A DNA stretch of 64,000 nt from Lenzites betulinus (GCA_022264855.1 JABYQU010000042.1:287437-351436), one strand, 5' to 3'. Numbered from the stretch's first letter, positions 1 to 11,730 are shown. The notes: generated from the sequence alone by a model not told the origin. Numbers and translations: made by a program.

Positions 1-1280
1 GTACTGATGCATCTGTCATATGTTGATTCTGGATCCTCTGGTTCGATAGGTACAAGTGTGTACTCGCGCTTCGCCGCGTGCATTTGCTCAGGATCAGGAG
101 GACAGTACAGGAGGGGGCCACAGAGTAGGATCGTTGATATTGAGTATAGGTACAGCAGGTATACAATTCACGTCTATGATCGTGATGTGAAAGCAATCCA
201 GGAGATATATGATACAAGCGGGGTATTGGAAATTGAGCGAGAGCGAGCAGGGCGGACAACAAAACGGCGGAAACGAGGGCTGGGGAGATGAGGGATTCAG
301 GCATACTGCGGGAGCTCGAGGACGACGACGTTGGGATTGGGCGGCTCAGGACGGCGCCGCATAGGAACGGTAAACTGCACGTCCTTGTGTCCAGGGCGTT
401 GCAACGTGCATAACTGGCCATCCCGTAGCACGAACTTCTCCGCGCCTGGAAGTATGTCCTTTTGCGCTATACCGAACGAGCGTTCGAGAGCTTGGACCCC
501 CACTGTCGGGACGAACCCCACCGGGGTTGTCGGTCCAGCTCCGGCGAGTAGGTTGAACTTGAATGGCGAGTTGACCGGCTCGCCCGTGGCTGAGAGGACA
601 AAGTCGAGACAGTACTCGCTCGCGGCCTTGGATCCAGGGAAGAGGCGTATGGAGTAGTCGCTGTCGGGGAGGGAGCGGATGAACACGCCAGGATCACCAG
701 GACGAGGTTTCAGCTGTACGGAGTCGTGTCAAAATGCAACCCCGTGATTGGTCAATACGCCGCACGTACCCCCGTGAAGTCTGCTTTTGTGTCCAGGGTC
801 TTCGAGGCGTTCCGTAAAACAGCCTCACGGGTCCCTGCCCAGGCGGAGATTGCATTCTTCATTCTTTCCTTCACGTGTTGCGTAATCCCTTCCACGGAGT
901 TAGGTCCTTTGTAGCTACCACCGCCGAGAAGAAAGATCTCGTGGTCATTCTTCGGAGTGTAGTAGGGATAGTGTTTCGCGGCAAACTCGAGGTATACGTC
1001 GCGTAGAGTCTCTCGAGACGAGCGCATGGGCGTGGTTCGGGCGGGAGACGGAGTAGAGGTGGATGTCGAAGGACCAGACGAGGAGTTTGAAAGTGCATCT
1101 TGAATGTCCTTCAGACGCTTTCCTTTACTTTCTACGCGTCCCTTTGCCACTCTCGAGGGCTACACATTCAGCATGTAAGTAGGACATCCAGACAGGCCCA
1201 GAATCAAACAGAACAGGTGTACCTTGGGGCGAGATGGCTCGCAAGTGGAGGGAAGGTTAGGCTTGCGGCGAGCGTTCAAG

Positions 1281-2951
1281 CCCAGTCAAAACGTGCCCGA
1301 GCCAGGGAGATTCTCCTAGATTGAGACAAGGGCGCTAGAGATTGAGGAAGAATGAACACAATTCTGCTCACCTCTTGGGCGTTTATTTGGTCTCATTTGA
1401 TGATACTTTTGATGCTGTTGTCTTTGCCACTCACTCGTGCACTCGAGAACATGCACTACACGATTGAGCGAGATTCATCACAGATGTCTGAGAGGGTTTC
1501 CCGCCGTGGGAAGTTTGGATGAACCTGAAGCGGAATATCTTCGAAGTAGCAGCGCTGTTGCCAGCTGTCCCCAAGCTGTCCCTCTCTCTCTCTCTCTCCG
1601 CCACCATGCAGTGCTCCGAATTCTCGACTTCCAACCTCTACAGTCTGAGTCTCGTGTCTTGGGAGTTCTATCCGCCCTGTCTGCAATATCCTCTCGCTTG
1701 GGCTCGGAATATTGTACCCTGATGTTGCATGACGGTCTGTTGTCAAGCGCCAGCGTCCTCAACTATTTGCTACACCTTACACTTGAGGATGAACAGTCTT
1801 AGCCGGCATGCACTTATCGGTTCTTGTCTCTAGGCGTGGCAGTCGCATTTCTAGGTTCTGCATGGTGCTCATGGTAGGCTAATCCGTCTCTTTGTTTCTG
1901 CTGCTCCCGGGGGCTTCGGCGGCGGCGATGTACTCCACGCCAGTTTCATCAACAGGCTCAAGCTCCTATGCATTCCAATATGGCTGTCGCCACCTATCCA
2001 CTTTGCCCGCGGAGCAGAGAGTTCATGTCTGTCGGTAGGTCAGATCTCCTCCATCGCGGGCCATACTGATATTTATCATATGTGTATAAATGGGGATACA
2101 TACTGATACAGTCGAAATACACGTCTCCAAACCCCTCGATGCCTCGGATCTCGTCGAGCCCGTGAGTTCCCTCCGACGGAACGCCGTCTAATACATATAT
2201 GCTGACATTCATGCCCTTGATTTTCAGCATGAAGACGAAGTTGGCGGGCCAGTCCGACCTGCTTGCAGTCACCGCGCGCACGGCCGCCGGCCTTGTTCCA
2301 GCAGACGTCGCCCGCTTCTGCATCTCGCGCACGCGCATGCACTTCGACCGCCGTTAACTTCTCCCTACCCTCTGCACAACGCTCCTCCTCGCCGTCGTCG
2401 CCGAGCGCATCATTTGCGCGCGCCGGACTTCCGCGACGCGATCTACGCAGGTGACGTGCCTCCCGAGCATATACATTTCCCGCAGGGCTGTGCCTGCTCG
2501 ACGTTTCTGTCCGCTATCTTCATGCTGACATTTGTGGCCGTGTTCTTGTATCAAGTTGTATAGCCCATCTCATAGGAATGGTAGGTGCCTAGTGCCGTTG
2601 TGATCGCCTGATTATGCTGATTACAAGTTTCCCGTGAGGGCTGTCCTGGGTATCAGTAGAACCAGTAGTTACTTGAGCATTCTGCTGTATCGTAGTTGCT
2701 CGAACATGAATCTTATCCAATTGTGATGATCCTAGCAGGAGTGGCTCGTGCAGGGTGTATCCGGACGTCGAAAGGATGTCGAAAAAGATTTAGAGCGAAT
2801 AGAGCTTGCCGAGGTCGCGGACAATCTCTAAGAGTCCTAGACACTCTTTTTTAGTCTCAAAAAACTGAGATATAGTGATTCTCCGCGATTCATCAGAGGG
2901 ACCCGTGTGAATCGCCTTAACTCGCCCTAACTCGGGCACGTTTTGACTGGG
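1281..2951. mobile_element. 1671-bp TIR DNA transposon, non-autonomous
   Basis: The ends are perfect inverted repeats of at least 21 bp: CCCAGTCAAAACGTGCCCGA(G) at 1281-1301 and its complement at 2931-2951. GTTCAAG flanks both sides (1274-1280 and 2952-2958) as a 7-bp target duplication. The paralogous gene at 6664-7746 keeps a single uninterrupted GTTCAAG at the same place (7634-7640), which fixes both borders. No transposase motif was found inside. The longest internal frame (1994-2338, minus, about 114 codons) matches nothing I know. Superfamily is not assigned: the 7-bp duplication fits hAT (8 bp) or Dada (6-7 bp) only loosely. Confidence 0.85.
1994..2338 (-). other. Unrecognised open frame inside the TIR element
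   Basis: About 114 codons open inside the 1671-bp transposon. It has no recognisable transposase, helicase or zinc-finger motif, and its start is uncertain. It may be chance or the relic of a transposase exon. Listed only because it is the longest frame in the element. Confidence 0.2.
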
Positions 2952-3655
2952 GTTCAAGTCGTACGGTTGGTGGCGCTTTCCTGTCTGTGCGATGTTTGAG
3001 TCGTGCTGAGGGAAGCCGTAGATAAGACATACCTTGGCGGTAGAGACGCGGGTAGCAGTAAGGATCATCTTGTAATGTGGCGGGAGATATCAAGGACGTA
3101 GAGTGGATGGATGTGGTAGAGATGCAAGAAAGCTTCACTGACGCTCGGGCGTTCGGAACGACGCGGGCGTGACTAATACCAGCGCTAAGTGCCAACTTCT
3201 TAATTTGGCTCATCTTGTCAAACGTCCGAGTCTAGTACAACTTGAACCACTACTAGTACAGCCAGGTACAGCCTGAGCGCTGAGCATCAACGAGCAATAT
3301 TGGGCCATTCAATCGATCACCAAGCCCAAGTGTGCCTCAACTTACTTACTCGAACGGCGCGTGCGGTGGCGCGTTTCCTTGCTTGTTTTCAAGCTTCCAA
3401 GGTAATTAGGATTTTGTTTCACAAGGGATGACGCAGCGCAAAATTCTCGTCCTCAGGCTGTGAGGGAGGAGAGGGCCGCTTTGCTCTGACGAGCGAGGAA
3501 CTCGAGTCAGTAAGAAACCGATCAACGCGAGCCATCGGTTGTACAGGAATTCATTATTATGCATTGATACAGGATATATTTCAAGATACAAGTTGCCAGA
3601 CATTGACAACTTACGGCGAGAGCTCTACCGCAGACACCATACATAACTTCAAAGT

Positions 3656-4699
3656 CTACTCGAAGCTAACCACTGGCACTAGGTTGGGGTTGTTGACGGT
3701 TACAGGGAGCGGGCGGCTAGGCACCGTAAATTGGACACTCTGGTACGGAGCAGGGCGCCAAAACATATAGCTCTGCCCATCGTTCAGAACGAACTTCTCC
3801 GCGCCTCTTGTGATGTCCTTGGTCCTGATCCCAAAGCGATTCTCCAGAGAGTAGACCCGATGCGCCTCCGCCGGCTGCCAGGGACCACTGGAGTAGCCCA
3901 CGGTTGACGGGGGTACAATCCACAGCTTAAATGTGAACGGAGAGTTGACAGGCTCACGCGTCGCCGAATGGATGAAGTCCAAGCACCATTCCCTTGCCTC
4001 AGTTGACCCCGGCCAGAGACGCATCAAGTAATCGCTTCCTGCGATAGCGCAAAGCTTCACGCCCGGATCGTTCTGCTCCGGTTTGAGCTGAAAAGCCTTG
4101 TGAGCACATATAATATCACTGACTTCGATTAATATTGACGTACCCCAGTGAAATCCGCTATCATGTCCAATGTGTCCTTAGAGGTGGCCGTGATACGCTC
4201 AGTGCTGCCGACAAACTCCGCAGCCACGCGAAACTTGTGCGCGAGCCACTCGTGGATGCTGTCCAGAGTGCCATTGTAGGGAATGCCCGCCAGTGTCAAG
4301 ATGTCGAAGTCGCTGAAGTTTGAGACATCCAAGTCTGGGTACCGTTCACGGATGTTCTGCAAATAGATGACGCGCAGTTGCCGACCAGGTGCTAACCCTA
4401 CGGGTGGCGAAACGGCAGGGGGATGGATGGAAGGGGTGGAACCCGATGGAGACTCAGTATTGGTGGGGAATGGCCGCGTAGGCGATGAGGGTGGCGGCGT
4501 CTGTAAGCCGGTATCTTCGTTACGTCGAAGCGTTGTAAATGGTCGCTCATCTGCACTGTCGGAATTGCTAGCAGTCTTGGGGGTTCTGTTCCTCTTGGCA
4601 GGGATCTATCAACACAGGTAAGGAATGTGATATGTGGATCGTGTATGATGATATACTAACGTGAACACCGGCGGCAGTACTACTGTTTGTAAAAGACAT
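3656..4699 (-). CDS. Tandem family copy 2, 310-aa protein of unknown function
   Basis: Three exons on the minus strand: 4661-4699 (13 codons), 4144-4605 (154 codons) and 3656-4087 (143 codons plus stop). All introns are phase 0; the second (4088-4143, 56 bp) lies after ADFTG exactly as in copies 1 and 3, which shows common descent although sequence is much diverged. The start is the ATG in MSFTNSSTAAG. Residues about 15-85 are low-complexity and rich in Pro, Ser and Thr. The C-terminal part keeps the DPGV...DY..RL.PGS core and a QFTVPSRPLP motif near the end. No catalytic motif, signal peptide or membrane segment is recognised. It lies between the interrupted copy 1 and the intact copy 3. Confidence 0.75.
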
Positions 4700-5082
4700 G
4701 TTGGCAGCTTTTGCAACGATATCGGAAGCAGAGTAGCTGACTCGGATGCTCAAGGCAGGGTAGCTAAGAGGGTAGATGTTCGGCGTGGGGATGCAAGAAC
4801 ATGAATAGGGAGGTATGCACTCCATATATACACTGAATGCAAAGTCAAAGCGAAGTCAAAGCTGAACGCTGCTGGATCAAGCGAACTGGGCGCACCTCGC
4901 CGGGCTATTCAAGTACGCTGACCGAGTCACATTAATTGTGGTGCCCACATTCAAGACTTTCAAGTTCGCCATCGTCTTTTGAATAGTCCTCATACAGACA
5001 GTGGTCTTGGTCTTCGGCACTGCGGCAATAGCTCGGAAGCTTCTCCAAGTTACGAGTAGTGCCACAATACTTAGACGTCCAG

Positions 5083-5174
5083 GCGTCGTGATCCAAGCAA
5101 CAATATTTGCTGAAACGTTCAAGCGTCATGATCCAAGCGACAATGCTGGGCTGTTCAGGCGTCATGATCCAAGC
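5083..5174 (+). promoter_or_regulatory. Three copies of a 16-bp motif upstream of a TATA box
   Basis: GCGTCRTGATCCAAGC occurs at 5083-5098, 5123-5138 and 5159-5174, spaced 40 and 36 bp, all in the same orientation. The first copy has G at the R position and the others A. They end 28 bp before TATAAAA (5203-5209) and so sit in the proximal promoter of the 206-aa gene at 5474. A transcription-factor site is the natural reading; the fact that flanking bases also partly repeat (CAAT after the motif) means simple tandem duplication is possible. Confidence 0.5.
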
Positions 5175-5202
5175 TCCAAGTACTGCACTGTCCTGCAAAA
5201 CT

Positions 5203-5209
5203 ATAAAAG
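5203..5209 (+). promoter_or_regulatory. TATA box of the 206-aa gene
   Basis: TATAAAA lies 265 bp before the ATG at 5474. The sequence between shows intron-like GT...AG stretches, the last ending CTATAG just before CAATCCCATGG, so a spliced 5' leader is likely. Confidence 0.6.
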
Positions 5210-5473
5210 GCGGCGTCAGGCCCCCACATCTGGCACGCATCTTGGCTCTCCTGCTCTCCAGACTCAAGCACCTCGAGTCTCCTCCCAAGTGTGAGTCTAT
5301 TTCACAGGTTTGTGAGCAGTACTTTCAAGCTCACAGCTTATAGGGTCATTAAGCGAGCATAGACCGGAGTTGACTTATACCTTCATAGGATCATATTTAC
5401 TCTGGTAAGCATCAGTCCCTTCGTGAGTCACTCGATACATTGGGGGGCTCATTTTCTGTTCTATAGCAATCCC

Positions 5474-6158
5474 ATGGCCGGCAACCACCCTAACAACAAC
5501 GTGGACGGTGTGATCGTTCCCCGTGGGGGATGGTGGTTGGGCTCCTCTAAGAGCATGTTCAAGGAGCAGTTGGCTGCAGACATTTATCTGCAGGACATCT
5601 GGCACACACAGGGGCCCGTGCGAAGGGTCGCGACGATTTGCGTCTCATGGGGAATGTCCATCGCGGTGATTCAGGAAGCCTATGCACCGGTTCCCGGGCA
5701 ACCTGGACCCTGGAATATTGAAAACGACCTAAACCACATGATCATGGTGCAAGACTTTGGCCTGCAACAGCTCGTCGTCCCTGGAGCACCTGACGACCTT
5801 CCCAATCAACAACCCGCAGGTGTAGGTCATTTTGTTGTCAACAATCTAGCCGTGATGGCGGCTCGTCTTCCATGGCATCATCGCCTCATCATGGAGGTTC
5901 AAGGCCTTGAACATGAGGGACGCCTGCGACTCCATTACCACAAGCATCACCCACGCAAGGGTCACCGCAAGATGGAACCCCCGAAGATCAGGGGACCCAA
6001 CGACCCTAAGCGGAAGCATTGGATCTTCGACCAGGTATGATTTCGAGCTGGACCGGGATATAAAGCACCCTGACTGACTTTTGACTACCTTCAAATAGGT
6101 CGTCTTCAGTACACAGATTCAAAACTGTCGACGTGCGGCACCGCTGCCAGTAATGTAG
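5474..6158 (+). CDS. Hypothetical protein, 206 aa
   Basis: Not recognised. Two exons: 5474-6034 (187 codons) and 6099-6158 (19 codons plus TAG), joined in phase 0 across a 64-bp GTATGA...AATAG intron. The ATG at 5474 is in good context (CCCATGGCC) and begins MAGNHPNNNVDG. The protein has a central hydrophobic stretch around residues 50-65 (VATICVSWGMSIAVI) and a basic His/Lys/Arg-rich C-terminal third. No known domain or catalytic motif is apparent. It is on the opposite strand to the tandem family on either side, and has its own TATA promoter with three repeated motifs, so it appears to be an independent, expressed gene. Confidence 0.65.
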
Positions 6159-6663
6159 GGGAGTTGAGGCGTGGGTACTAGTGGCCTAACAGAATTGGGT
6201 ATGCCAAATGCGACAGTCGAGAAGTGTAGTCTTAATCATCATGCTGCCTTACCGTACGCGTCCGCCATCTCGAGTCGCATCGTCCGAGACCACAGGAACG
6301 TACAGATATTCGTTACATGCCACGGAGTACAACCTCGTTCCAATCACACCCAACCACGGCGGCGACGGCTCGCCTCTGAGGCCGATCGAGCACGGCGCGG
6401 GTATCGTCACCCAGAGCTACGCCCTCCGCTCCGAAGCCCTGCGTGCATTCGCTTGGGATCCGGGGTACAGCACAGGACGGAGCCACAGAGTAGGATCGTT
6501 GACATCGAGTATGGGTACAACAGATACAAGTTACGTCTATCATCGTAATGTGAGAGCAATCCAGTAGATATATGATACATGCGGGGTATTGGACAATGAA
6601 CGAGAGCGAGCGATGCGGATAACAAGGCGGAAATGAGGTCTGAAGGCTGAGACAGCGGGGGAA
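6159..6663. other. Intergenic; start of duplicated 3' flank
   Basis: No gene is seen. From about 6425 the sequence is similar to 60-296 (for example CACAGAGTAGGATCGTTGA at 6483 and at 119), so this is the 3' flank of copy 3 duplicated together with the gene. Confidence 0.6.
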
Positions 6664-7797
6664 TCAGACATACTGTGGGAGCTCGAGGACGACGACGTCG
6701 GGATTGGGCGGCTCAGGACGGCGCCGCATAGGAACAGTGAACTGCACGTCCTTGTGCCCCGGGCGTTGCAACGTGCACAGCTGGCCATCCCGTAACAAGA
6801 ACTTCTCCGCGCCTGGACGTATGTCCTTTTGCGCTATGCCAAATGAGCATTCGAGAGCTTGGACCCCCACTGTCGGGACGAACCCCACCGGGGTTGTCGG
6901 TCCAGGTCCGGCGAGCAGGTTGAACTTGAACGGCGAGTTGACCGGCTCGCCCGTGGCTGAGAGTACGAAGTCGAGACAGTACTCGCTCGCGGCCTTGGAT
7001 CCAGGGAAGAGGCGTATGGAGTAGTCGCTGTCGGGGAGGGGGCGGATGAATACGCCAGGATCACCGGGACGCGGTTTCAGCTGTACTGAGTCGTGTTAGA
7101 TATGACCCCGTGGTTGATCAATATGCGCACATACCCCCGTGAAGTCTGCTTTCATGTCCAAGGTCTTCGCGGCGTTCCGTATGACAAACTCGCGAGTCCC
7201 TTTCCAGGCGGAGATAGCATTCTGCATCCTTTCCTCCATGTGTTGCGTAATCCCTTCTATGGATTTGGGCCCTTTGTAGCTACCACCGCCGAGAAGAAAG
7301 ATCTCGTGGTCATTCTTCGGAGTGTAGTAGGGATAGTGTTTCGCGGCCAACTCGAGGTATACGTCGCGTACAGTCTCTCGAGACGTGCACATGGGCGTGG
7401 TTCGGGCGGGAGGCGGCATAGAGCTCGAAGGGCCAGACGACGTGTTTGAAAGGGCATCCTGAATGTCTTTCAGACGCTTTGCTTTACTTTCAACGCCGCG
7501 TGCCTTTGCCACTCTCGAAGGCTACACATTCAGCATGTAAGTAGACGCTCAGACGGATCTAAATTGAACAGAACAAGTGATACCTTGGGGCAAGATGGCT
7601 CGCAAGTGGAGGAAAGGTCAGGCTTGCGGCGAGCGTTCAAGTCATACGGTTGGTGACGCTTCCCAGTCTGGGCGATTTAAGTTGTGTGAAGAGAAGCCGT
7701 AGACAAGACATACCTTAGCTGTGGAGCGTTTAGCAGTTAGAATCATCTTGGAAGGTGGCGGGAGATATCAAGGACGTAGAGTGGATGGATGTGGTAC
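6425..7797. repeat. Segmental duplicate of 60-1280 plus 2952-3120
   Basis: Sequence similarity covers the whole copy 3 gene, about 240 bp of its 3' flank and about 50 bp of its 5' flank (GGGAGATATCAAGGACGTAG at 7759 and 3083). Once the 1671-bp insertion is removed, the copy 1 region aligns end to end, so the duplication came before the insertion. Confidence 0.8.
6664..7746 (-). CDS. Tandem family copy 3, intact 306-aa protein
   Basis: Four minus-strand exons: 7714-7746 (11 codons), 7584-7667 (28), 7135-7521 (129) and 6664-7080 (138 plus stop). Introns are 46, 62 and 54 bp, all phase 0 with GT-AG ends. A shorter model beginning at the GTG at 7512 is wrong, because exons 1 and 2 join it in frame and the same exons exist in copy 1. 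It is the closest relative of copy 1, and flanks are shared too. Conserved features are a Lys/Arg-rich segment at residues 50-60, the HYPYYTPKNDHEIFLLGGGS block, the ADFTG-LKP junction and a C-terminal FTVPMRRRPEPPNP motif. Function is unknown. Exon 2 holds the single GTTCAAG that marks the empty target of the transposon in copy 1. Confidence 0.8.
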
Positions 7798-8305
7798 TAA
7801 GATGTGGTGCTTGCCCACGGTAAGCGCCGCTGCTACGGAAGTGGCTGTGCAATTGTCAACATAGTAGTGTTCGGCTCTTGCCAGTGCCATCCAAGTGCCA
7901 TCCTCCGATGCCACCACTGTCACCCCGATGCTGGACTATCGTTGACGGTGTATGGTTGCATTCTGATGACTGAGGATGAGCAAGGGAGGCTGGTGTTCGC
8001 TACGCTCAAGGTGCCCGGTACGGTTCATCAGCGTTTTGACACGTACTTGAAAGCTTTCTGGTAACAAAGTAGCCTTGATTACAGCTAAGTAGCCCGACTT
8101 CAGATTAAGACGCTCGACTTCGTCCAAAGCTGTGACTTTCAATGTGAGCGCCCGTCTTAATACTCAAGAAGGTACTTGCAGCTGAACTTTACCATTTTGG
8201 CAGACTTGAGCAGGCCGTCGGAACTTGCACACAGACTCACAGACTCAGACACTTCAAGCTTCAAGTTTCAGGTTGTAGCCATAGTAGTCAATACAATATA
8301 TTTGA
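7747..8305. other. Intergenic, spans left edge of the Plavaka unit
   Basis: No gene is supported. After the duplicated flank ends (about 7797), a short open frame (7804-8064) crosses the putative transposon border at 8026 and is probably fortuitous. From 8040 to 8300 there are many ACTTSAAG-like motifs, as expected of subterminal repeats in CACTA-type elements. Confidence 0.5.
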
Positions 8306-11300
8306 TTAGAACGCAATTTCATGAGCATGGTGGTCGGCGTACTTATTAACATAAAAAGCGCTGAAGGCATCTAAAGAGTCTGTATAGCTAAGTGTACGAG
8401 GTATATGACTAGTTCCAGACACGCCGATGAGGTGGGCTGCGCGAAGCATACAATCTAAGTGGATGACGGACATAACAGGGAGACCATGGGGGTCGAGATG
8501 GGGCTCTACAATCCACATACCGGTGTCCTCACACGGCGTGTTCTTGGAGAGTACAAACCATGAAACGAGGGCACACGGATATACTGTCCCATTGCCGTGC
8601 TTGAATGAAAAGAAAAGAAAAACTCGGACGACGGCGAGGCCGCGGAAACCGGGGAGGGTGTCGTCATCGACGACAAACGCACAGTCGTGACGGGGAGGCC
8701 CACCCCGCCAACTCAGACATGACCGGATTCTTTCCTTCTTCATGCCCCTGACCCCCGAGTTATCGCTCGGCGCGTAAAACACTGCGAGCGCAGAGGGGTA
8801 TACTGCAAGCCGCGTGGGGGCCGGAGGACAGAGGTTGAGATCTACCTCGCCGCCTGCTTGAAAGTCGATGTCGTTGTTCACCTGGACGTAAAGGAATCGT
8901 CGGATGAGCTCGGGGAGATTTGGGGTGTTGACAATGTCTGCGACACCCTCCGTCGTCTTGGGAAAGCCCCGAACTGTGAAATCATTAGCTAGAGGTCCAT
9001 GGGCAACTGCGGCGACTTACCTTGACGTTTTGCGAGCGTCACCTCCCCCAAGACATCTCCGTCCACAGGGCCCCCATCGTCATCCTCACGTACGGCGGCA
9101 TGGATCTCGATGAGATCAGCGGGGTCGTGGACGCCCTCATCCTCCAAACCGAGGCCGGCCCAGATATCGACGTCGTCCTCAGCAGCGCGGATGCAGGAGC
9201 CGTGGAGCATCCCACGGGACGTGAAGTCTGCGCGAGAGGCTGCGAGCTTGTCGAGACGCTGGTTCGTCAGAAGCATCTGTCCGAGTGCTTCGTAACGGTT
9301 GGAACGGCGATATGGCTCCTTAACCGCCTTGATATGTTTGGACTCCGTAATCGAGGAGCAAAGCCCGTTCGGTGCCCCGAAAAGCTGTATGAGATAGGGG
9401 TAGTGCATCATCGAATGTTGACGGGGAAGTGAGAGACCATCCGGGGGCCGTACACCGAGTTCTTCAAAGACGACGCGGTGCTCATGAAAGCGGGCGAGAG
9501 CGTCCTCGATCTGGGCTAGGGTTGACGTCGTGATGACGTCCCGGCGCACCAAGTAGCAGAACTCCAGAAATGCGCTCAAAGCGCGGACCATCTTGGGCGG
9601 GACGTGGCCCGCGATGGCGGGCAAGTAGACCTACGATAACGATGTGTCAGTCATCTACACTGCATGCATGAGATAGTATATGATAGTACCTTCATTAGCG
9701 CCTTTGAGTCGTCGCCGGTCCACTGTTTGAAACCTCGGCCTTCCGGGAAACGTCGCAGGCCCGGAAAGCTGGGCACTACAGCAATCCTGTGGGCGAACAT
9801 CAATCAGTACTTAGTTTGAGATATATGGCGGAGAGTCTGGCTTACCGGCGATCGATGTCGGCAAGGATGGCTGCAGCCCTAACTTCGCCGTGCTTGAGCT
9901 CCAGATACTGTCCAATCCACGTCACGAGGTGGTCCTTGAACGTCCCTTTGATTATTTGATGTAGGAGGTCCGGAGAAAGCATGTTGTGTATGTCGGCGCG
10001 GGGAAAACCCGTGGTAAATGGCTTGTACATCGAGGTTAGTATGAGGACAGACGGGAGGAGGCGTTGTGAGGAACATAAACTTACAACTAAGTCACCCACG
10101 ATGCCGTATTCATCCCAGAGGACCTTTAGGTCGAGAGCCTGAAGGAGGGCTTGTGTGTGTGCATGACATCGCCAAGGTAGATCGCCCTGGTCGAGGGCTG
10201 TACGATGTGAAGTACACCTGTGTACAATATTAGTATCGCTTTCGCTGACGAAGGTGAAAAGAACCTATACTCACTTAGCGCACCACCCTTGAACGACACA
10301 GGCAAGGAGTACTTGCTCCGGGTAGTCAGCGATGTATGGCCCTAACCCATAGATTAGACGGCGGAAGTGACCGTCCGCGCAGCGTACGATCTCAGCGACG
10401 GTCATACCTGCGCGCAGGGGTTCGAGGATGGTCCGGAGTGACGCATGGAATAACTGACGTCGGAATTTGCGGAAGTGGGGATTGCTTGCGAACTCCCGGT
10501 CAGCTAGTTGTATATGACACCGGGTGAGCATCCAAGCTTAATACTAATGATAGCGACGAGGTGAGAACATACTTTTTGGCACCGCGAGGAATGCCACCAA
10601 TGAGACCGCATTTCTCTGCGCACGGCGAGCTGAATTGTGGACTAGTCCGTTAGAAAGATAGAGCGGATAGTATTCGTTCTGGCCGGTGGCAACAGACACT
10701 GTCGTCTTGTCACTTCCGAGGATGATTGGGCAGAATGTCGCATCCACGTTCTCCGGTTCCTTGGCAAGCACATCCTATCCGAAGCCATAACACGTGTCAG
10801 CGATGTCGTGGAACAAACATAACTTATTAAATGTCCAAGACGTACCGCTTCATTCCATGCCCAATCGCCCGACATGAAGTCCTTATATTCGCGCTCGTCT
10901 CCCCGAAAGACTTGCTTTGGCGCAAAGTCTATGTCGTGGGCAAAGTCAGGATTACCTACTTGTGTATGGAGAACGCGGCGCGGACAGCGGAACCATACGC
11001 TATACTCGCGCAGCATCCATGGTGGCACATTGTCGTCGGGCCGATGACCCATGTATGTTACCCTAAATTCCTGCCACGGAATGTCGCCAAGAGGGATACT
11101 GTCGATACCGTCGTACATGTCTTTGGCGTTGGCGAAAGGTGGGTCTTGGCCAGGTGGCAGCGTCGCCGCCCATAGCTGCATTAGCTCGTTGATGTGGCCT
11201 GCAGACATCTGTTCTTTCTTGAACAAGAAATCGGCAAGCTCGAACTGAGCGCGTGAATGATAGGGCGAGTAATCATTCGCCTGCCGAGGTGGTGGCGGAG

Positions 11301-11730
11301 GGGGCGCGGCATCAGGAGCGACTGGATCACCATTGGCGTCGCATGGGCGTCCTTCAAGTTGGGCCACACAACAGTCAGATTAAATATTCGTTGATGACGA
11401 ATGCAACTCACCGGTAAGGATTGGATGGGTGACTGTAATGGAGGAGGGATCAGGGACGCCGGCGTGATCCTCAGCAGCCTCGCCATTGGGCAAGGGGAAG
11501 ATGAGAGGGACGTCATCTACCATGTCAACCTCGTCATGGTCAGGTTGGACAGGAGGGATCTCCGGGGGTGGGCTACGAGAGTTGTCCCGGAGAGCGTTGA
11601 GAGGTTCGGCGGCAGGTGGCCTCGCATGAGCTGCTTGTAGATGTCGCTTACGCCCACCTAGGCTTTTGAACAGTTTCGTACAGCCGTCATGAACGCATGG
11701 GATAGTCGCTGCTACAAAGTTCCTGAGCAT
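8306..11730 (-). CDS. Plavaka transposase, intact, 979 aa
   Basis: Transposase of the Plavaka family (CACTA-like, DDE type), which excises and inserts its own element. Nine exons on the minus strand: 11412-11730, 10846-11351, 10573-10774, 10275-10503, 10085-10217, 9846-10021, 9690-9786, 9021-9630 and 8306-8973, with eight 47-71 bp introns. The frame is open throughout (2940 nt). Order of features: C2H2 finger CVHDGCTKLF...H...H near residues 12-33; a Plavaka core with FMSGDWAW; GSDKT with the first catalytic Asp near residue 297; the ADIHNMLSPDLLHQ motif with a second Asp near 473; and a diagnostic C-terminus with YAPSD, ERIRS, TGMW, HLDC and a terminal YADHHAHEIAF. The start is the ATG 11 residues before the finger. 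No stop or frameshift is seen, so the protein may be active. Confidence 0.93.

Larger units (their letters stand above)
297..3068 (-). pseudogene. Tandem family copy 1, split by a TIR element
   Basis: Unrecognised protein family, first of three copies in the window. Coding exons on the minus strand are 3033-3068, 2952-2984 plus 1223-1273 (one exon, now split), 770-1159 and 297-713; introns are 46-63 bp with GT-AG ends. Without the insertion the frame would be open for about 308 residues, close to copy 3 (306 aa) and copy 2 (310 aa). A 1671-bp element (1281-2951) sits after the 11th codon of exon 2 and brings an in-frame stop at 2790-2792, so the normal product cannot be made unless the element is spliced out. 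No other stop or frameshift is seen, so the break is recent. Conserved stretches shared with the sisters include HYPYYTPKNDHEIFLLGGGS and the ADFTG-LKP splice junction. Function unknown; no signal peptide or membrane segment is evident. Confidence 0.8.

Noticed and set aside
7135..7512. Gene start at GTG 7512 for tandem copy 3
   Set aside because: Upstream exons 7584-7667 and 7714-7746 splice in phase to a proper ATG and are conserved in copy 1.
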